Positions 34,305-42,667 of a stretch of DNA of 42,864 nucleotides are shown in pieces (position 1 is the first letter of the stretch; every line of letters starts with the position of its first letter). Origin of the DNA: CAZKHG01 sp964552655 (GTDB lineage Bacteria; Bacteroidota; Bacteroidia; Bacteroidales; Tenuifilaceae); assembly GCA_964552655.1 (NCBI GenBank), contig CAZKHG010000026.1, positions 1 to 42,864 on the forward strand, read 5' to 3'. A model generated the notes under the pieces. It saw only the letters and a program-made list of their open reading frames with translations. It did not search any database and was not told the origin of the DNA. A program made the position numbers and the translations under genes.

Positions 34305-34678
34305 TTATTCTTCCATTTTTGCTCGTTTTAAATAGGATATATATCCATTCAGAACTTTGATACAATTCAAACAATCATTTTTAGTTTGGAAAGTATAATA
34401 TCATCAATATATTTTTCATCATAAGCCACAATTAGGTGATCAATAATCTCATTTAAAGATCCTCTAGACTGCCTACAAAACTGAATATTCTCTTGAAAAT
34501 GATATCTGCCATATCCTTCTGCAATATTATTGGTTACTGATCTTGATGCCCGAATTATTTGGTCTGTTAATCTATATTTTTCTTCAACTGGAAAAGATTT
34601 TACTAATAATGAAATGTCTTTTCTTAGTTGTCTACCTAATTTCCATACCTCTAAATCTTCAAACGTTCTTAATATCAT
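34305..34678 (-). pseudogene. Four-helix-bundle (S23/IVS-type) protein, frameshifted near its C-terminus
   Basis: The open frame from ATG 34678 gives 103 residues (stop at 34367-34369): FEDLEVWKLGRQLRKDI, FPVEEKYRLTDQIIRASRSV, NNIAEGYGRYHFQENIQF and RGSLNEIIDHL are the four-helix-bundle protein family (23S rRNA intervening-sequence protein type). Beyond the stop, the next frame encodes the missing fourth helix, CLNCIKVLNGYISYLKRAK, ending at TAA 34305. One A missing from the run at about 34377-34382 explains the shift; with it the protein would be about 124 residues, the usual family length. The family's function is unknown; members are often found as solitary insertions. It may be a pseudogene, or the shift may be a sequencing error in a homopolymer. 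Confidence 0.8.
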
Positions 34679-34728
34679 AAACTTAACTTATTAATTACTG
34701 AATAACTAATAACTTAATAACATAATAA

Positions 34729-35916
34729 CTATATCAAATAAGCAAATGCAGCATAAAATGCTGATGCAGCAACCAAATCATTAACAGGAACTTTCTCATT
34801 CGGCGCATGGGCCATAACCTCGTTACCCGGGCCAAAACCAATTGTTGGAATTCCATAAGTTCCGCAGGTAATAACACCATTGGTGGAGAAGGTCCATTTA
34901 TCAACCTTAACCTCTTTGTTGAAAAGGTTTTTATAGGTTTTTATTCCTGCTTGGACAATTTCATGATCCTCCGCCATTTTCCAGGTTGGGTAGTACTTTT
35001 CCATTCCATATTCAAGACCTGTATAGGCCTTTTCAGAGTAGTTTAGAACTTCAACCTTTGCATTCATGCCTTTTACAACTTCTTCAACCTCCTTAACGGC
35101 AGATTCCTTAGTTTCGCCCCATGTTAAGCGTCTATCGAGATGAACACGAGCATAATCGGCAACAGCACAAAGAGATGGACTTCCCGAAATAATCTCAGAA
35201 ATGGTAACGCTACCTTTTCCTAGGAACTCATCGAACTTAAGCCTTTCATTTAATTTTTCAATCTCTAAAGCAGCTCTAGATGCCATGTAAATAGCATTCT
35301 TTCCACGCTCTGGAGCCGAACCATGCGATGAAACGCCATAGAAGTGAACATGCATCTCCATCCTACCCCTGTGTCCCCTGTAAATATTGAGATTAGTAGG
35401 CTCTGTGCTGATCACAAAATCAGGTTTGATCTTATCCTCCTCCACAATGTATTTCCAGCAAAGACCATCACAATCCTCTTCCATTACGCTACCAACAAAG
35501 TAAATGGTAATGTCGTTATCAAATCCTAGCTCTTTCAAAATCCTTCCTGAAGTTACAAAAGCAGCTGGTCCTCCCTCTTGGTCAACAGTGCCACGTCCAT
35601 GAACGAAACCATCTTTGATTTCGCCACTTAGTGGGTTAAAATTCCAGTTGTCCATATTGCCCATATCAACGGTATCCATATGCCCGTCAATGGCAAGTAT
35701 TTTTTTCCCTTTCCCGATCCGGCCAATAACATTTCCCAACCCGTCAATATTAACCTCATCAAAGCCAGCTTCCTCCATTTGCCTCTTCAGCTCCAGCTGA
35801 ACTTCCTTTTCCTGAGTGCTAAGCGATTTAATTTTAACCAGCCGGGAAAGGTTGTTTGCGGTATAGTCCCGATACTTTTCCGATAGCTGGTTTATTTGTT
35901 GAAAAATAGAATCCAT
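34729..35916 (-). CDS. ygeY: YgeY-family M20 metallohydrolase
   Basis: A 395-residue di-zinc hydrolase of the M20/ArgE-DapE superfamily, YgeY branch (described as selenium-metabolism-linked because of its gene neighbours). Metal site residues: His79 and Asp81 in DGHMDTVD, Asp112 in GRGTVDQEGG, Glu146-Glu147 in VMEEDCDG, and the Glu in ISTEPTN; VSSHGSAPERGKNA is the dimerisation/hinge region. It would hydrolyse an N-carbamoyl or N-acyl amino acid made in the pathway. It has a strong promoter match upstream and forms an operon with ygeW, interrupted by the inserted element that now supplies the last base of its stop codon. Confidence 0.92.
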   Translation of the reverse strand: MDSIFQQINQLSEKYRDYTANNLSRLVKIKSLSTQEKEVQLELKRQMEEAGFDEVNIDGLGNVIGRIGKGKKILAIDGHMDTVDMGNMDNWNFNPLSGEIKDGFVHGRGTVDQEGGPAAFVTSGRILKELGFDNDITIYFVGSVMEEDCDGLCWKYIVEEDKIKPDFVISTEPTNLNIYRGHRGRMEMHVHFYGVSSHGSAPERGKNAIYMASRAALEIEKLNERLKFDEFLGKGSVTISEIISGSPSLCAVADYARVHLDRRLTWGETKESAVKEVEEVVKGMNAKVEVLNYSEKAYTGLEYGMEKYYPTWKMAEDHEIVQAGIKTYKNLFNKEVKVDKWTFSTNGVITCGTYGIPTIGFGPGNEVMAHAPNEKVPVNDLVAASAFYAAFAYLI

Positions 35917-35938
35917 TTCAGTAATTTTTAATAATCTT

Positions 35939-35970
35939 CAAATTTATACATATTATAAAATAGTATCAAA
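35939..35970 (-). promoter_or_regulatory. Candidate Bacteroidota promoter for ygeY(-ygeW)
   Basis: On the minus strand TTTG (35970-35967), a 20-bp spacer and TAAATTTG (35946-35939) match the Bacteroidota TTTG/TAnnTTTG promoter with ideal spacing, 22 bp before the ygeY start. The 238-bp divergent region toward xdhC is otherwise very AT-rich. Confidence 0.65.
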
Positions 35971-36154
35971 TTACAGAATAAAAATGTATGATTTAATAAT
36001 TAATATGGTATTATCATATAAAATACTTCTTGTTTGTAGTATATTATTCTATCCTGTATGATAAAAACAAAATATATTAAATAGTTGATACAAAATGTTT
36101 GAATCATGTAAAAAACAAGATCTTTATTAATTTTACCTGCTCAATTCTACAACT

Positions 36155-37117
36155 ATGGATATCTGGAGTTTTATTTACAGCCACCTGGTGGATAATATAA
36201 ATGTAATGCTAATAGCCGTTATTGATTGCCAGGGTAGTAGCCCGGGGCGGGTAGGATTTAAAATGGCTATTTCAGAAAATGGCGATATTTGCGGTTCCAT
36301 TGGTGGCGGTGTAATGGAGTATAATATGGTTGAATTGGCGAGAAAATTCCTACATGATTACAATTTTAAACCAACTATAAAACGGCAGATACATGATTCG
36401 GAGGCAGAGTTCGACAAATCGGGAATGATTTGCTCTGGTGAGCAAACCCATGTGTTTTACCCATTAACAGGAAAAGATATCCAGACAGTTGCATTAATTA
36501 AGAATTCGCTTGATTCCGGAAACCAAGGAGTGTTAATACTTAAACATGATCAACTTTCTTTTTCAACAGGTGAGCTTAATGCAACTCCCTTTAACTTCAG
36601 GATCAATTCACCAGACAATTGGGAATACAGTGAAAACTTGGGTTTTAGGGACACTGTTTACATTTTTGGCGCAGGGCATATCAGCCTTCCTTTAAGCCAG
36701 ATCCTCAAAATGCTCGATTTCAGGGTGGTTGTATATGACAACAGAAGGGAACTTTCAACTTTTGTAACAAATAGCTATGCCAACCAAAAAGAAATAGTGG
36801 ATTATCATAATGTTGGCCATCTTGTAGCCGAGGGCGAGAACAGCTATGTAGTAATCATGAGCTTTGGGCATAAGTTCGATCAGGTTATCCTGAAACAGCT
36901 GCTTCCCAAAAAATTGAAATACCTTGGCATGATTGGAAGCAAATCAAAGGTACAAGCCATTTACGAGAATTTATTGGAAGCTGGTTTTTCTGATAAAGAT
37001 TTTACCAGGGTTGATTCTCCAATCGGGATTCCTATTAAAAGCCAAACACCAGCTGAGATTGCTATCAGCATCGCTGCCAAAATCATTCTGGTAAGAAACA
37101 GCTCATTAATGATATGA
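36155..37117 (+). CDS. xdhC: XdhC family Mo-cofactor maturation protein (YqeB-like)
   Basis: A 320-residue XdhC/CoxI family protein. The N-terminal domain has CQGSSPGRVGFKM and CGSIGGGVMEYN; the C-terminal Rossmann domain has VYIFGAGHISLPLSQIL, then YLGMIGSKSKV and the closing IGIPIKSQTPAEIAISIAAKII. These proteins bind the molybdenum cofactor and pass its sulfurated form to xanthine-dehydrogenase-type enzymes, so its client is most likely the XdhD-like hydroxylase at 26750. In E. coli the equivalent in the ygeW cluster is yqeB. TAATTTTACC at 36128-36137 may be its -7 element. The last four bases overlap the arfB start (ATGA). Confidence 0.9.
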   Translation: MDIWSFIYSHLVDNINVMLIAVIDCQGSSPGRVGFKMAISENGDICGSIGGGVMEYNMVELARKFLHDYNFKPTIKRQIHDSEAEFDKSGMICSGEQTHVFYPLTGKDIQTVALIKNSLDSGNQGVLILKHDQLSFSTGELNATPFNFRINSPDNWEYSENLGFRDTVYIFGAGHISLPLSQILKMLDFRVVVYDNRRELSTFVTNSYANQKEIVDYHNVGHLVAEGENSYVVIMSFGHKFDQVILKQLLPKKLKYLGMIGSKSKVQAIYENLLEAGFSDKDFTRVDSPIGIPIKSQTPAEIAISIAAKIILVRNSSLMI

Positions 37118-37527
37118 ATGATCCTATAAAAGGCAGGGACTTTTCTGGTGAACTGAAGTTCAGTGCCTCGCGTAGCAGCGGGCCCGGAGGTCAAAATGTG
37201 AATAAACTCAGCACAAAAATTGAACTTCGGTTCAATATTTTCAATTCACTTCTGCTGAATGATGATGAAAAGGAAATCATCCTTATAAAACTGGCCTCTA
37301 AGATTAACAAGTACGGGGAGTTGATCCTGATATCTCAAACCGAACGATCGCAGCTGGCTAATAAGGAAAAGGTGATTGAAAAATTTCACCGGATTATCAG
37401 CAAAGCACTAACAATAAAAAAAATTAGAAAGCCTACCAAACCCTCCAAGGTATCCAGGGAAAAACGCCTGGAAACCAAGAAAATCAAAGCTGAAAAGAAG
37501 GGTTTGAGAAGAAAAATTGATTTATAA
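37114..37527 (+). CDS. arfB: Alternative ribosome-rescue factor, aminoacyl-tRNA hydrolase
   Basis: A 137-residue ArfB/YaeJ-type peptidyl-tRNA hydrolase. The catalytic GGQ is Gly25-Gly26-Gln27 in SSGPGGQNVNK, and the C-terminal tail is strongly basic (KPTKPSKVSREKRLETKK), as needed to enter the mRNA channel of stalled ribosomes. It is coupled by ATGA overlap to xdhC, but this looks like positional rather than functional linkage. Length is normal. Confidence 0.92.
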   Translation: MNDPIKGRDFSGELKFSASRSSGPGGQNVNKLSTKIELRFNIFNSLLLNDDEKEIILIKLASKINKYGELILISQTERSQLANKEKVIEKFHRIISKALTIKKIRKPTKPSKVSREKRLETKKIKAEKKGLRRKIDL

Positions 37528-37629
37528 AATGATAGAATTTAAACTTATTTAATAATTGGAAATCTAAAATTAGTAAATCAACTAAAATAAATAAGTTAAC
37601 TTTACCACTAACCAAGCAACATAAAATTT

Positions 37630-39342
37630 GTGATTGATCAAATAAGCCATTGGTTTGCTGAATGTTTAGGACTTTTCTTTGGTACATTTCTCCAGGAAGA
37701 TGTTGCAATAGTAACCGGTGGCCTTCTTGTTGTAAAGCAGCAACTCCCGCTTGTTCTTGTCGCCATTAGCTTGTATTCTGGTGTCATTTCCGGTGATGTT
37801 TTGATCTACGGGCTGGGATCAGCTGCACGTAAAATACCATGGATTCATAAAAAAATGATCAACCCGAGGGTTGAGAATGCCAAAAAAAGTTTGGAAAAAA
37901 ACCTGACTGCCACCATTTTTCTAGTTCGTTTTTTACCCAGTATTCTATTCCCCACTTTCGTTGCCTGCGGGCTAATGGGTGTTTCATTCTACCAGTTTTT
38001 TATCACTTCCCTCGTTTCGGGTGTAATCTGGACAACCATACTACTAACTATTGTCATTAAGCTTGGAGAGGTGGTTTTTCCTACGTATGGGTACTGGGGC
38101 TGGGCAATTATGATCAGTATTTCGCTTTTAATAATCACCTACAAAACGCTAAAACCCAGATGGCTTAGGCTTTCGAATAATATGGTAATACAAACAAATG
38201 AATTCTTAGGTTCTGAGGTTGTTGCAAAAACCCTTCCGGGAATGCCAACAATTAGTTCACAAAGAAAAAAAGTTGGTGTCTCTGAGAAAATTCCCCAGCT
38301 TCTTTTCTATTCTCCTGTAAGCATACAATGGCTATTACTAAGTCTCAGGTATCGCAGTTTTACTTTACCCACTGTTGCTAATCCTTATATAGAAGCCGGT
38401 GGAATGTGGGGTGAATCAAAAAGCCGTTTGATGAACCAGGTAGATGAAGAAAATCAGAAATGGGTATCGCCATATACTACCATTCTTCTTGATAGTAATT
38501 TACCTCCCAGTATTTTATTGACAAATGCCCTTAAAGGCATGAACGAAAAAGGGCTGGTTTATCCTATTGTGGCAAAACCCGATATTGGCTGGCAGGGTTA
38601 CGGCGTAAGGGTTATTAAAAATGATGAAATGCTGCTGGATTATATCAGGATATTTCCAAAAAATACTACACTCATTCTCCAGCAACTTGTACCATATAGT
38701 GGCGAAGCCGGGGTTTTCTTTATGCGTTATCCTGGTGAAAATATTGGTAAAGTAACCTCTATCACATTGCGCTATCACCCCTATGTTGTTGGTGATGGGA
38801 AAAGCACTGTTGATGAACTGATAAACCAGGATGAACGATTGCGTTTCAAATCAAAATATCTACTAGGCAGGGATTCGCTGCATTTAGGGCTGACAGATGA
38901 GTTAAGGAGATCTGTGCCAGCAAATGAAGAGATTGTCCAGCTTTCATTTATTGGTAGCTTGAGAGTTGGCGGATTGTATAGGGATGGAAAAGAATATATC
39001 ACGGAAAAGGTTAATGAGCGATTCAACAGCATCGCCGGAAGCATCCCGGAATTTCATTTCGGGCGTTTCGACATTAAATTCAGATCTGTTGAACATCTGA
39101 AAGAGGCTACTGATTTTAAAATATTCGAAATTAATGGTGCTGGCTCTGAAGCAATCCACATTTGGGATACTGAAATGCCCTTGATAAGATCATATAAGGA
39201 GCTATTCAAATATCAAAAAATACTATATAAGATTAGTGATTCCAACCGTAAACGAGGGTTTAAACCCATGGGGATGAAAGAGTTTTACAGGTTCACTAAG
39301 AATTACAATAGTTTGATTTGCTCTTATCCCCCATCGCAATAA
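37630..39342 (+). CDS. DedA-family membrane domain fused to an ATP-grasp domain
   Basis: A 570-residue protein starting at GTG 37630. Residues 1-175 form a DedA (SNARE-associated) membrane domain: Glu23 (LQEDVAIVTGG), Asp56 (SGDVLIYGLG) and Arg100 (VRFLPSILFP) match the conserved charged residues, but the second conserved Arg is Leu. After a linker (180-280) comes an ATP-grasp domain: Lys316 in VAKPDIGWQGYGV, a cyanophycin-synthetase-like stretch RYHPYVVGDGKSTVDELI, Asp481 in FGRFDIKF and the Mg-binding Glu500-Asn502 in FEINGAGSEA. DedA proteins are implicated in lipid or undecaprenyl-phosphate transport. The fusion suggests ligation of an amino acid or similar group to a lipid carrier or envelope compound; this is inference. 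It has no close operon partner. Confidence 0.8.
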   Translation: MIDQISHWFAECLGLFFGTFLQEDVAIVTGGLLVVKQQLPLVLVAISLYSGVISGDVLIYGLGSAARKIPWIHKKMINPRVENAKKSLEKNLTATIFLVRFLPSILFPTFVACGLMGVSFYQFFITSLVSGVIWTTILLTIVIKLGEVVFPTYGYWGWAIMISISLLIITYKTLKPRWLRLSNNMVIQTNEFLGSEVVAKTLPGMPTISSQRKKVGVSEKIPQLLFYSPVSIQWLLLSLRYRSFTLPTVANPYIEAGGMWGESKSRLMNQVDEENQKWVSPYTTILLDSNLPPSILLTNALKGMNEKGLVYPIVAKPDIGWQGYGVRVIKNDEMLLDYIRIFPKNTTLILQQLVPYSGEAGVFFMRYPGENIGKVTSITLRYHPYVVGDGKSTVDELINQDERLRFKSKYLLGRDSLHLGLTDELRRSVPANEEIVQLSFIGSLRVGGLYRDGKEYITEKVNERFNSIAGSIPEFHFGRFDIKFRSVEHLKEATDFKIFEINGAGSEAIHIWDTEMPLIRSYKELFKYQKILYKISDSNRKRGFKPMGMKEFYRFTKNYNSLICSYPPSQ

Positions 39343-39364
39343 GGCATTTTTGTTTTTAATGCCC
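39341..39364. terminator. Bidirectional terminator between convergent genes
   Basis: GGCATT (39343-39348) pairs with AATGCC (39358-39363) around a nine-base T-rich loop, overlapping the end of the CotH gene and abutting the stop of the DedA fusion. It probably serves both directions; the T-run is short. Confidence 0.45.
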
Positions 39365-41515
39365 TTCCTGTTTAACAATCTTCGATTTTGCAAATGTTGT
39401 CCCATTCGCATTTAGCTCATAAACATATACACCGGAAGATTGCCCAAAAATATTGCCGGAAATATTAAAATCAAGAACACCTTGTTCAGATAACTTTGAT
39501 TCGGAAAATATTTTCTGTCCCAACAGGTTATAAATATTCAGGGTTATTGTAGCATGTGAAAAAACAGTTGTTCTAATGGTAAGATTATTACTGAAAGGGT
39601 TTGGAAATGCGTATGTCTCATAGGCATTGGCTATTGGATTACTATCCACATCTGTTATGAGGTTGATTTGAGCATCCATCCATTGCAAGCGTTGGGTAAT
39701 CCAGTTTTTCATAAAATTTAGTTCATCCTGATAGGTTTGACCAACAAAGTAGTTTGGCCAAACATACTGTCCCAGAACTTGAAAACGGGTAAAATTACGC
39801 TTCTGGGCATCAGCTAAAAGGGTAGAAACTGAATCGATGTAAGCATAGATTGAGCTGATTTGAAAAGGGCCTTGCCTTAAATCAAGCCACCTTTTCTTCA
39901 TCTCACTGTTAAAATAGGGATCGGAGCGAAACCTTGGCCACCAGGTTGGAACCGGGTAATAATCACTTGATCCGATGGCCTGAAATATCCAGCCTTGTGG
40001 GTTGAACCCTTCATAGTAATTGGCATTCCCAAAGGCAAGGTTATAATCCCATAACGGGCCCATGGTCAGCTTCCCGTTTTTGTCTTTATAAAAGAATGCG
40101 CTTAGCCTGTATGCATCTACATTCCGACTTAACTCGTTGATCAAAAAGTAATCAATAAATGAGTTGATCTCAGTAAAAGCCCGGTAACCGATTACCGGAT
40201 CTTTGTAATTTGAACCATTCAAGGCGTTCTCGAAGGATGTAACATAATTTCTGATATACTGCCTTTGCTGATCGGGCATTGCATAATAATCAGGGTAAAT
40301 ATAGTTTATCACAACATCACCTGAGCCATTGATGCCTTTATAGGGTGATATCCAGAAATTCTCCGCCCTGTCGATACTTAAAATATACCCTCCGGTAAGG
40401 TCAGAACCTGTGATTTCATTAGGCTCTAGCTTTGAGATATCCACACGATTATTATCTCTTTTAATTTTTTCAATCAGCATATAAACGCCTCTGTAATCGG
40501 AGTTGATATACAGCTCACAAAATCTGGTGCGGGGAGCCCACCAACCCGTTTTATTGCCCAAGTAATAGGTTAATGCATTACGCATTAATGATTTATCGGA
40601 ATAGGGCCCATGCAAAACCCAATCGTTTTCTGCAGGTAAGCCTAGAAGTGAGATGTTTAGGTTGTCTCCGGTTAAAGTTCTGGTTTCAAATCCGTAGTTT
40701 TTCTTTTCGAACATCTGGGACGAAGAACCCCTGATTTCGATACCAATATTATCAATGAATAGGGTATAAGGGTCAGTAACTTTGTTAATTTTCCCAATAT
40801 TGTTGATAATTCCTAAGCTCGCAGCTATTTTAGGTTCATCGGGTATATCCTGTCCATTGGTATTTACGATCAGAATCGGCAGGTTACTTTCGTTCATTTC
40901 TACTGGTGCTCTAAACCAGGAAGGTGTTGGCTTGAATAAAGTACCTGATACACTTATTTTTGCATGCAAAAATATTAAACTTGTTAAATCGCTTGAGTTG
41001 GTTGACTCATTTAATATCTGAAGGGCAAAGGTGTTACTTTCGTTTTTAAGGTTATCCAAAGTAATTTCGTGCCTCTCGGGTTGTCCTCCCTGGTACATCA
41101 AAGCTTCATGAAGTGGGTTAACCAGACTGTTAAATAAAGGGGGGTTGGCAGTAACATTGGCGGAGCGGGCAATCTCCACACCATTGAGGTATGCAATAAA
41201 AGCATCGTCGTAATCAATGTCAAGCAGCAGTTTTTCTACCACAGATTTATCTGCTAGTGAAAATTTGATTCTTAAGTAAAGGGAGTTTACAGGGCTGATT
41301 ATTGTAGCATCATCCCCATCACCATACCCGATTCCTCCATAACCTAGTGGCCAAACAGAATCATCAAAATCAGGAGCATACCAATCGGACGGCGGCTGAC
41401 TTGTTGCCGGGAGGTAATGCCATTGGTCCCCTGCCAGAATAATGGATTCCCAGTGATCCTGCGAGAAAGAAGTCAAGTAGGAAAATATTGCTATGATCGA
41501 AAGAATTCTTTTCAT
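39356..41515 (-). CDS. CotH-kinase family protein secreted by T9SS
   Basis: A 719-residue exported protein. Signal peptide 1-18 (MKRILSIIAIFSYLTSFS). About 20-195 is a beta-sandwich domain with WYAPDFDDSVWPLGYGGIGYG and YLNGVEIARS. About 205-620 is a CotH kinase domain: LPILIVNTNGQ, IEIRGSSSQMFEKKNYGFE, NDWVLHGPYSDKSLMRN, YRGVYMLIEKIKRDNNRVDI and GPLWDYNLAFGN with its metal-binding Asp. The last 80 residues are a T9SS type A sorting domain (NPFSNNLTIRTT, YNLLGQKIF, SSGVYVYELNANG). CotH kinases phosphorylate proteins on serine; the extracellular target here is unknown. It stands alone. Confidence 0.9.
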   Translation of the reverse strand: MKRILSIIAIFSYLTSFSQDHWESIILAGDQWHYLPATSQPPSDWYAPDFDDSVWPLGYGGIGYGDGDDATIISPVNSLYLRIKFSLADKSVVEKLLLDIDYDDAFIAYLNGVEIARSANVTANPPLFNSLVNPLHEALMYQGGQPERHEITLDNLKNESNTFALQILNESTNSSDLTSLIFLHAKISVSGTLFKPTPSWFRAPVEMNESNLPILIVNTNGQDIPDEPKIAASLGIINNIGKINKVTDPYTLFIDNIGIEIRGSSSQMFEKKNYGFETRTLTGDNLNISLLGLPAENDWVLHGPYSDKSLMRNALTYYLGNKTGWWAPRTRFCELYINSDYRGVYMLIEKIKRDNNRVDISKLEPNEITGSDLTGGYILSIDRAENFWISPYKGINGSGDVVINYIYPDYYAMPDQQRQYIRNYVTSFENALNGSNYKDPVIGYRAFTEINSFIDYFLINELSRNVDAYRLSAFFYKDKNGKLTMGPLWDYNLAFGNANYYEGFNPQGWIFQAIGSSDYYPVPTWWPRFRSDPYFNSEMKKRWLDLRQGPFQISSIYAYIDSVSTLLADAQKRNFTRFQVLGQYVWPNYFVGQTYQDELNFMKNWITQRLQWMDAQINLITDVDSNPIANAYETYAFPNPFSNNLTIRTTVFSHATITLNIYNLLGQKIFSESKLSEQGVLDFNISGNIFGQSSGVYVYELNANGTTFAKSKIVKQEGH

Positions 41516-41592
41516 CTGCTAAATCAAATCAGGTATTGGCATATAAATGAATTCAAAAATACTCATATTCCTAGAATTTAAAAGTAATAGCT

Positions 41593-41680
41593 TAAATTTG
41601 CAGGTATCATAAAACAAACATGTTTAATTATGGTTAATCTAGTTGACAATACTTATATGATTTTTAACCATCATTTGTTT
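41593..41680 (+). promoter_or_regulatory. Candidate promoter element and structured leader of terC
   Basis: TAAATTTG (41593-41600) fits a -7 element about 109 bp before terC. The leader then holds an inner 8-bp perfect stem (ATGGTTAA 41630-41637 with TTAACCAT 41664-41671) and, stacked outside it, AAACAAA(ca)TG (41612-41622) pairing with CATTTGTTT (41672-41680). It does not match the Mn-sensing yybP-ykoY riboswitch often found before terC genes, and there is no T-run after it. Confidence 0.35.
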
Positions 41681-41708
41681 CAAAATCGTAATAAATAGCT
41701 AAAATAGT

Positions 41709-42641
41709 ATGGTTGAAGGCCCTGTTACCTGGTTAGGTTTTATCGCGTTTGTTATCATAATGCTTGCATTTGATCTATACGTAGTGCACCGCAAACCCCA
41801 CGAAGTTAAAATTAAAGAAGCCTTGCTATGGAGCGCAATGTGGATTGCGCTTGCTTTCATTTTTAACTATGGGGTTTACATTTACCTGGGGAAAGAGAAA
41901 GCGCTCGAATTCATGGCGGCTTACCTGGTGGAAAAATCCTTGAGCATTGATAACCTTTTTGTATTCATCCTGATATTTGATTTCTTCAATGTTAAACCGC
42001 AATTCCAGCACAAAATTCTTTTCTGGGGAATAATTGGTGCTTTGATTCTCAGGGCAATCTTTATCGTTGCTGGTATTGCGCTGATTAATAATTTTCATTG
42101 GATAACTTATGTATTTGGTATTTTCCTAATAATTACCGGCATTCGACTGCCTTTTCAGAAGGACAAGAAGATTGAACCTGATAAAAATATCTTTGTTCGC
42201 CTGTTTAAAAGGTTTATGTCTGTTACCCCGGATATGGACAGCGGGCGACTATTTAAAAGAATAAACCATAAAAATTTTGCCACTCCCCTGTTCATAACCC
42301 TTATCCTTATTGAGTTTACCGATTTGATATTCGCGGTGGATTCAATCCCTGCAGTTCTGGCTATTTCCAATGATGTTTTTATTGTTTACACCTCAAATGT
42401 GTTTGCAATTCTTGGGTTAAGATCTCTTTACTTTGCACTGGCAGGGATTATGAAGTATTTTACCTATCTGAAATACGGGTTATCAGCTGTACTGGTTTTT
42501 GTTGGGATTAAAATGTGCATAAGCGGTTATTATAAATTCCCGGTGTATATTTCATTGTCAGTAATCGGTGGCCTTTTACTCTTATCTATTTTATTTTCAA
42601 TTCTTTATTCAAACAAGAGTAATGGTAATCCAAAATCTTAG
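41709..42641 (+). CDS. TerC/Alx family membrane protein
   Basis: A 310-residue inner-membrane protein with about eight or nine hydrophobic helices, of the TerC/Alx family linked to manganese export and metalation of exported proteins. Signatures: acidic LVEKSLSIDNLFVFILIF, IGALILRAIF, TGIRLPFQKDKK, and LIEFTDLIFAVDSIPAVLAIS with the two conserved aspartates, followed by FAILGLRSLYF. The start is close to the N-terminal helix (VTWLGFIAFVIIMLAFDLYV). It is monocistronic, with a strong terminator 26 bp after the stop and an unusual structured leader. Confidence 0.92.
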   Translation: MVEGPVTWLGFIAFVIIMLAFDLYVVHRKPHEVKIKEALLWSAMWIALAFIFNYGVYIYLGKEKALEFMAAYLVEKSLSIDNLFVFILIFDFFNVKPQFQHKILFWGIIGALILRAIFIVAGIALINNFHWITYVFGIFLIITGIRLPFQKDKKIEPDKNIFVRLFKRFMSVTPDMDSGRLFKRINHKNFATPLFITLILIEFTDLIFAVDSIPAVLAISNDVFIVYTSNVFAILGLRSLYFALAGIMKYFTYLKYGLSAVLVFVGIKMCISGYYKFPVYISLSVIGGLLLLSILFSILYSNKSNGNPKS

Positions 42642-42667
42642 GGAATCAGATTTAAAACGCTACGAAA

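Larger units (their letters stand above)
34226..34733 (-). mobile_element. 500-bp TIR-bounded element carrying a four-helix-bundle ORF, between ygeY and ygeW
   Basis: The ends are inverted repeats: reading inward, the left end begins TATAGTTATTGAGTTATT and the right end, on the other strand, TATAGTTATTATGTTATT, and similarity continues for about 37 bp. TATA stands at both boundaries (34226-34229 and 34730-34733), which could be a target duplication. Joining the flanks through one TATA gives the minus-strand junction TTG ATA TAA ATG: ygeY would end at TAA immediately before the ygeW start. The present ygeY stop TAG borrows its G from the element. There is no transposase; the only gene is a frameshifted four-helix-bundle ORF. 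It is most likely a non-autonomous insertion. Confidence 0.65.

Noticed and set aside
41600..41708. yybP-ykoY manganese riboswitch before terC
   Set aside because: The conserved GGGGAGUA-type core and second-helix sequences are absent; only simple stems are seen.
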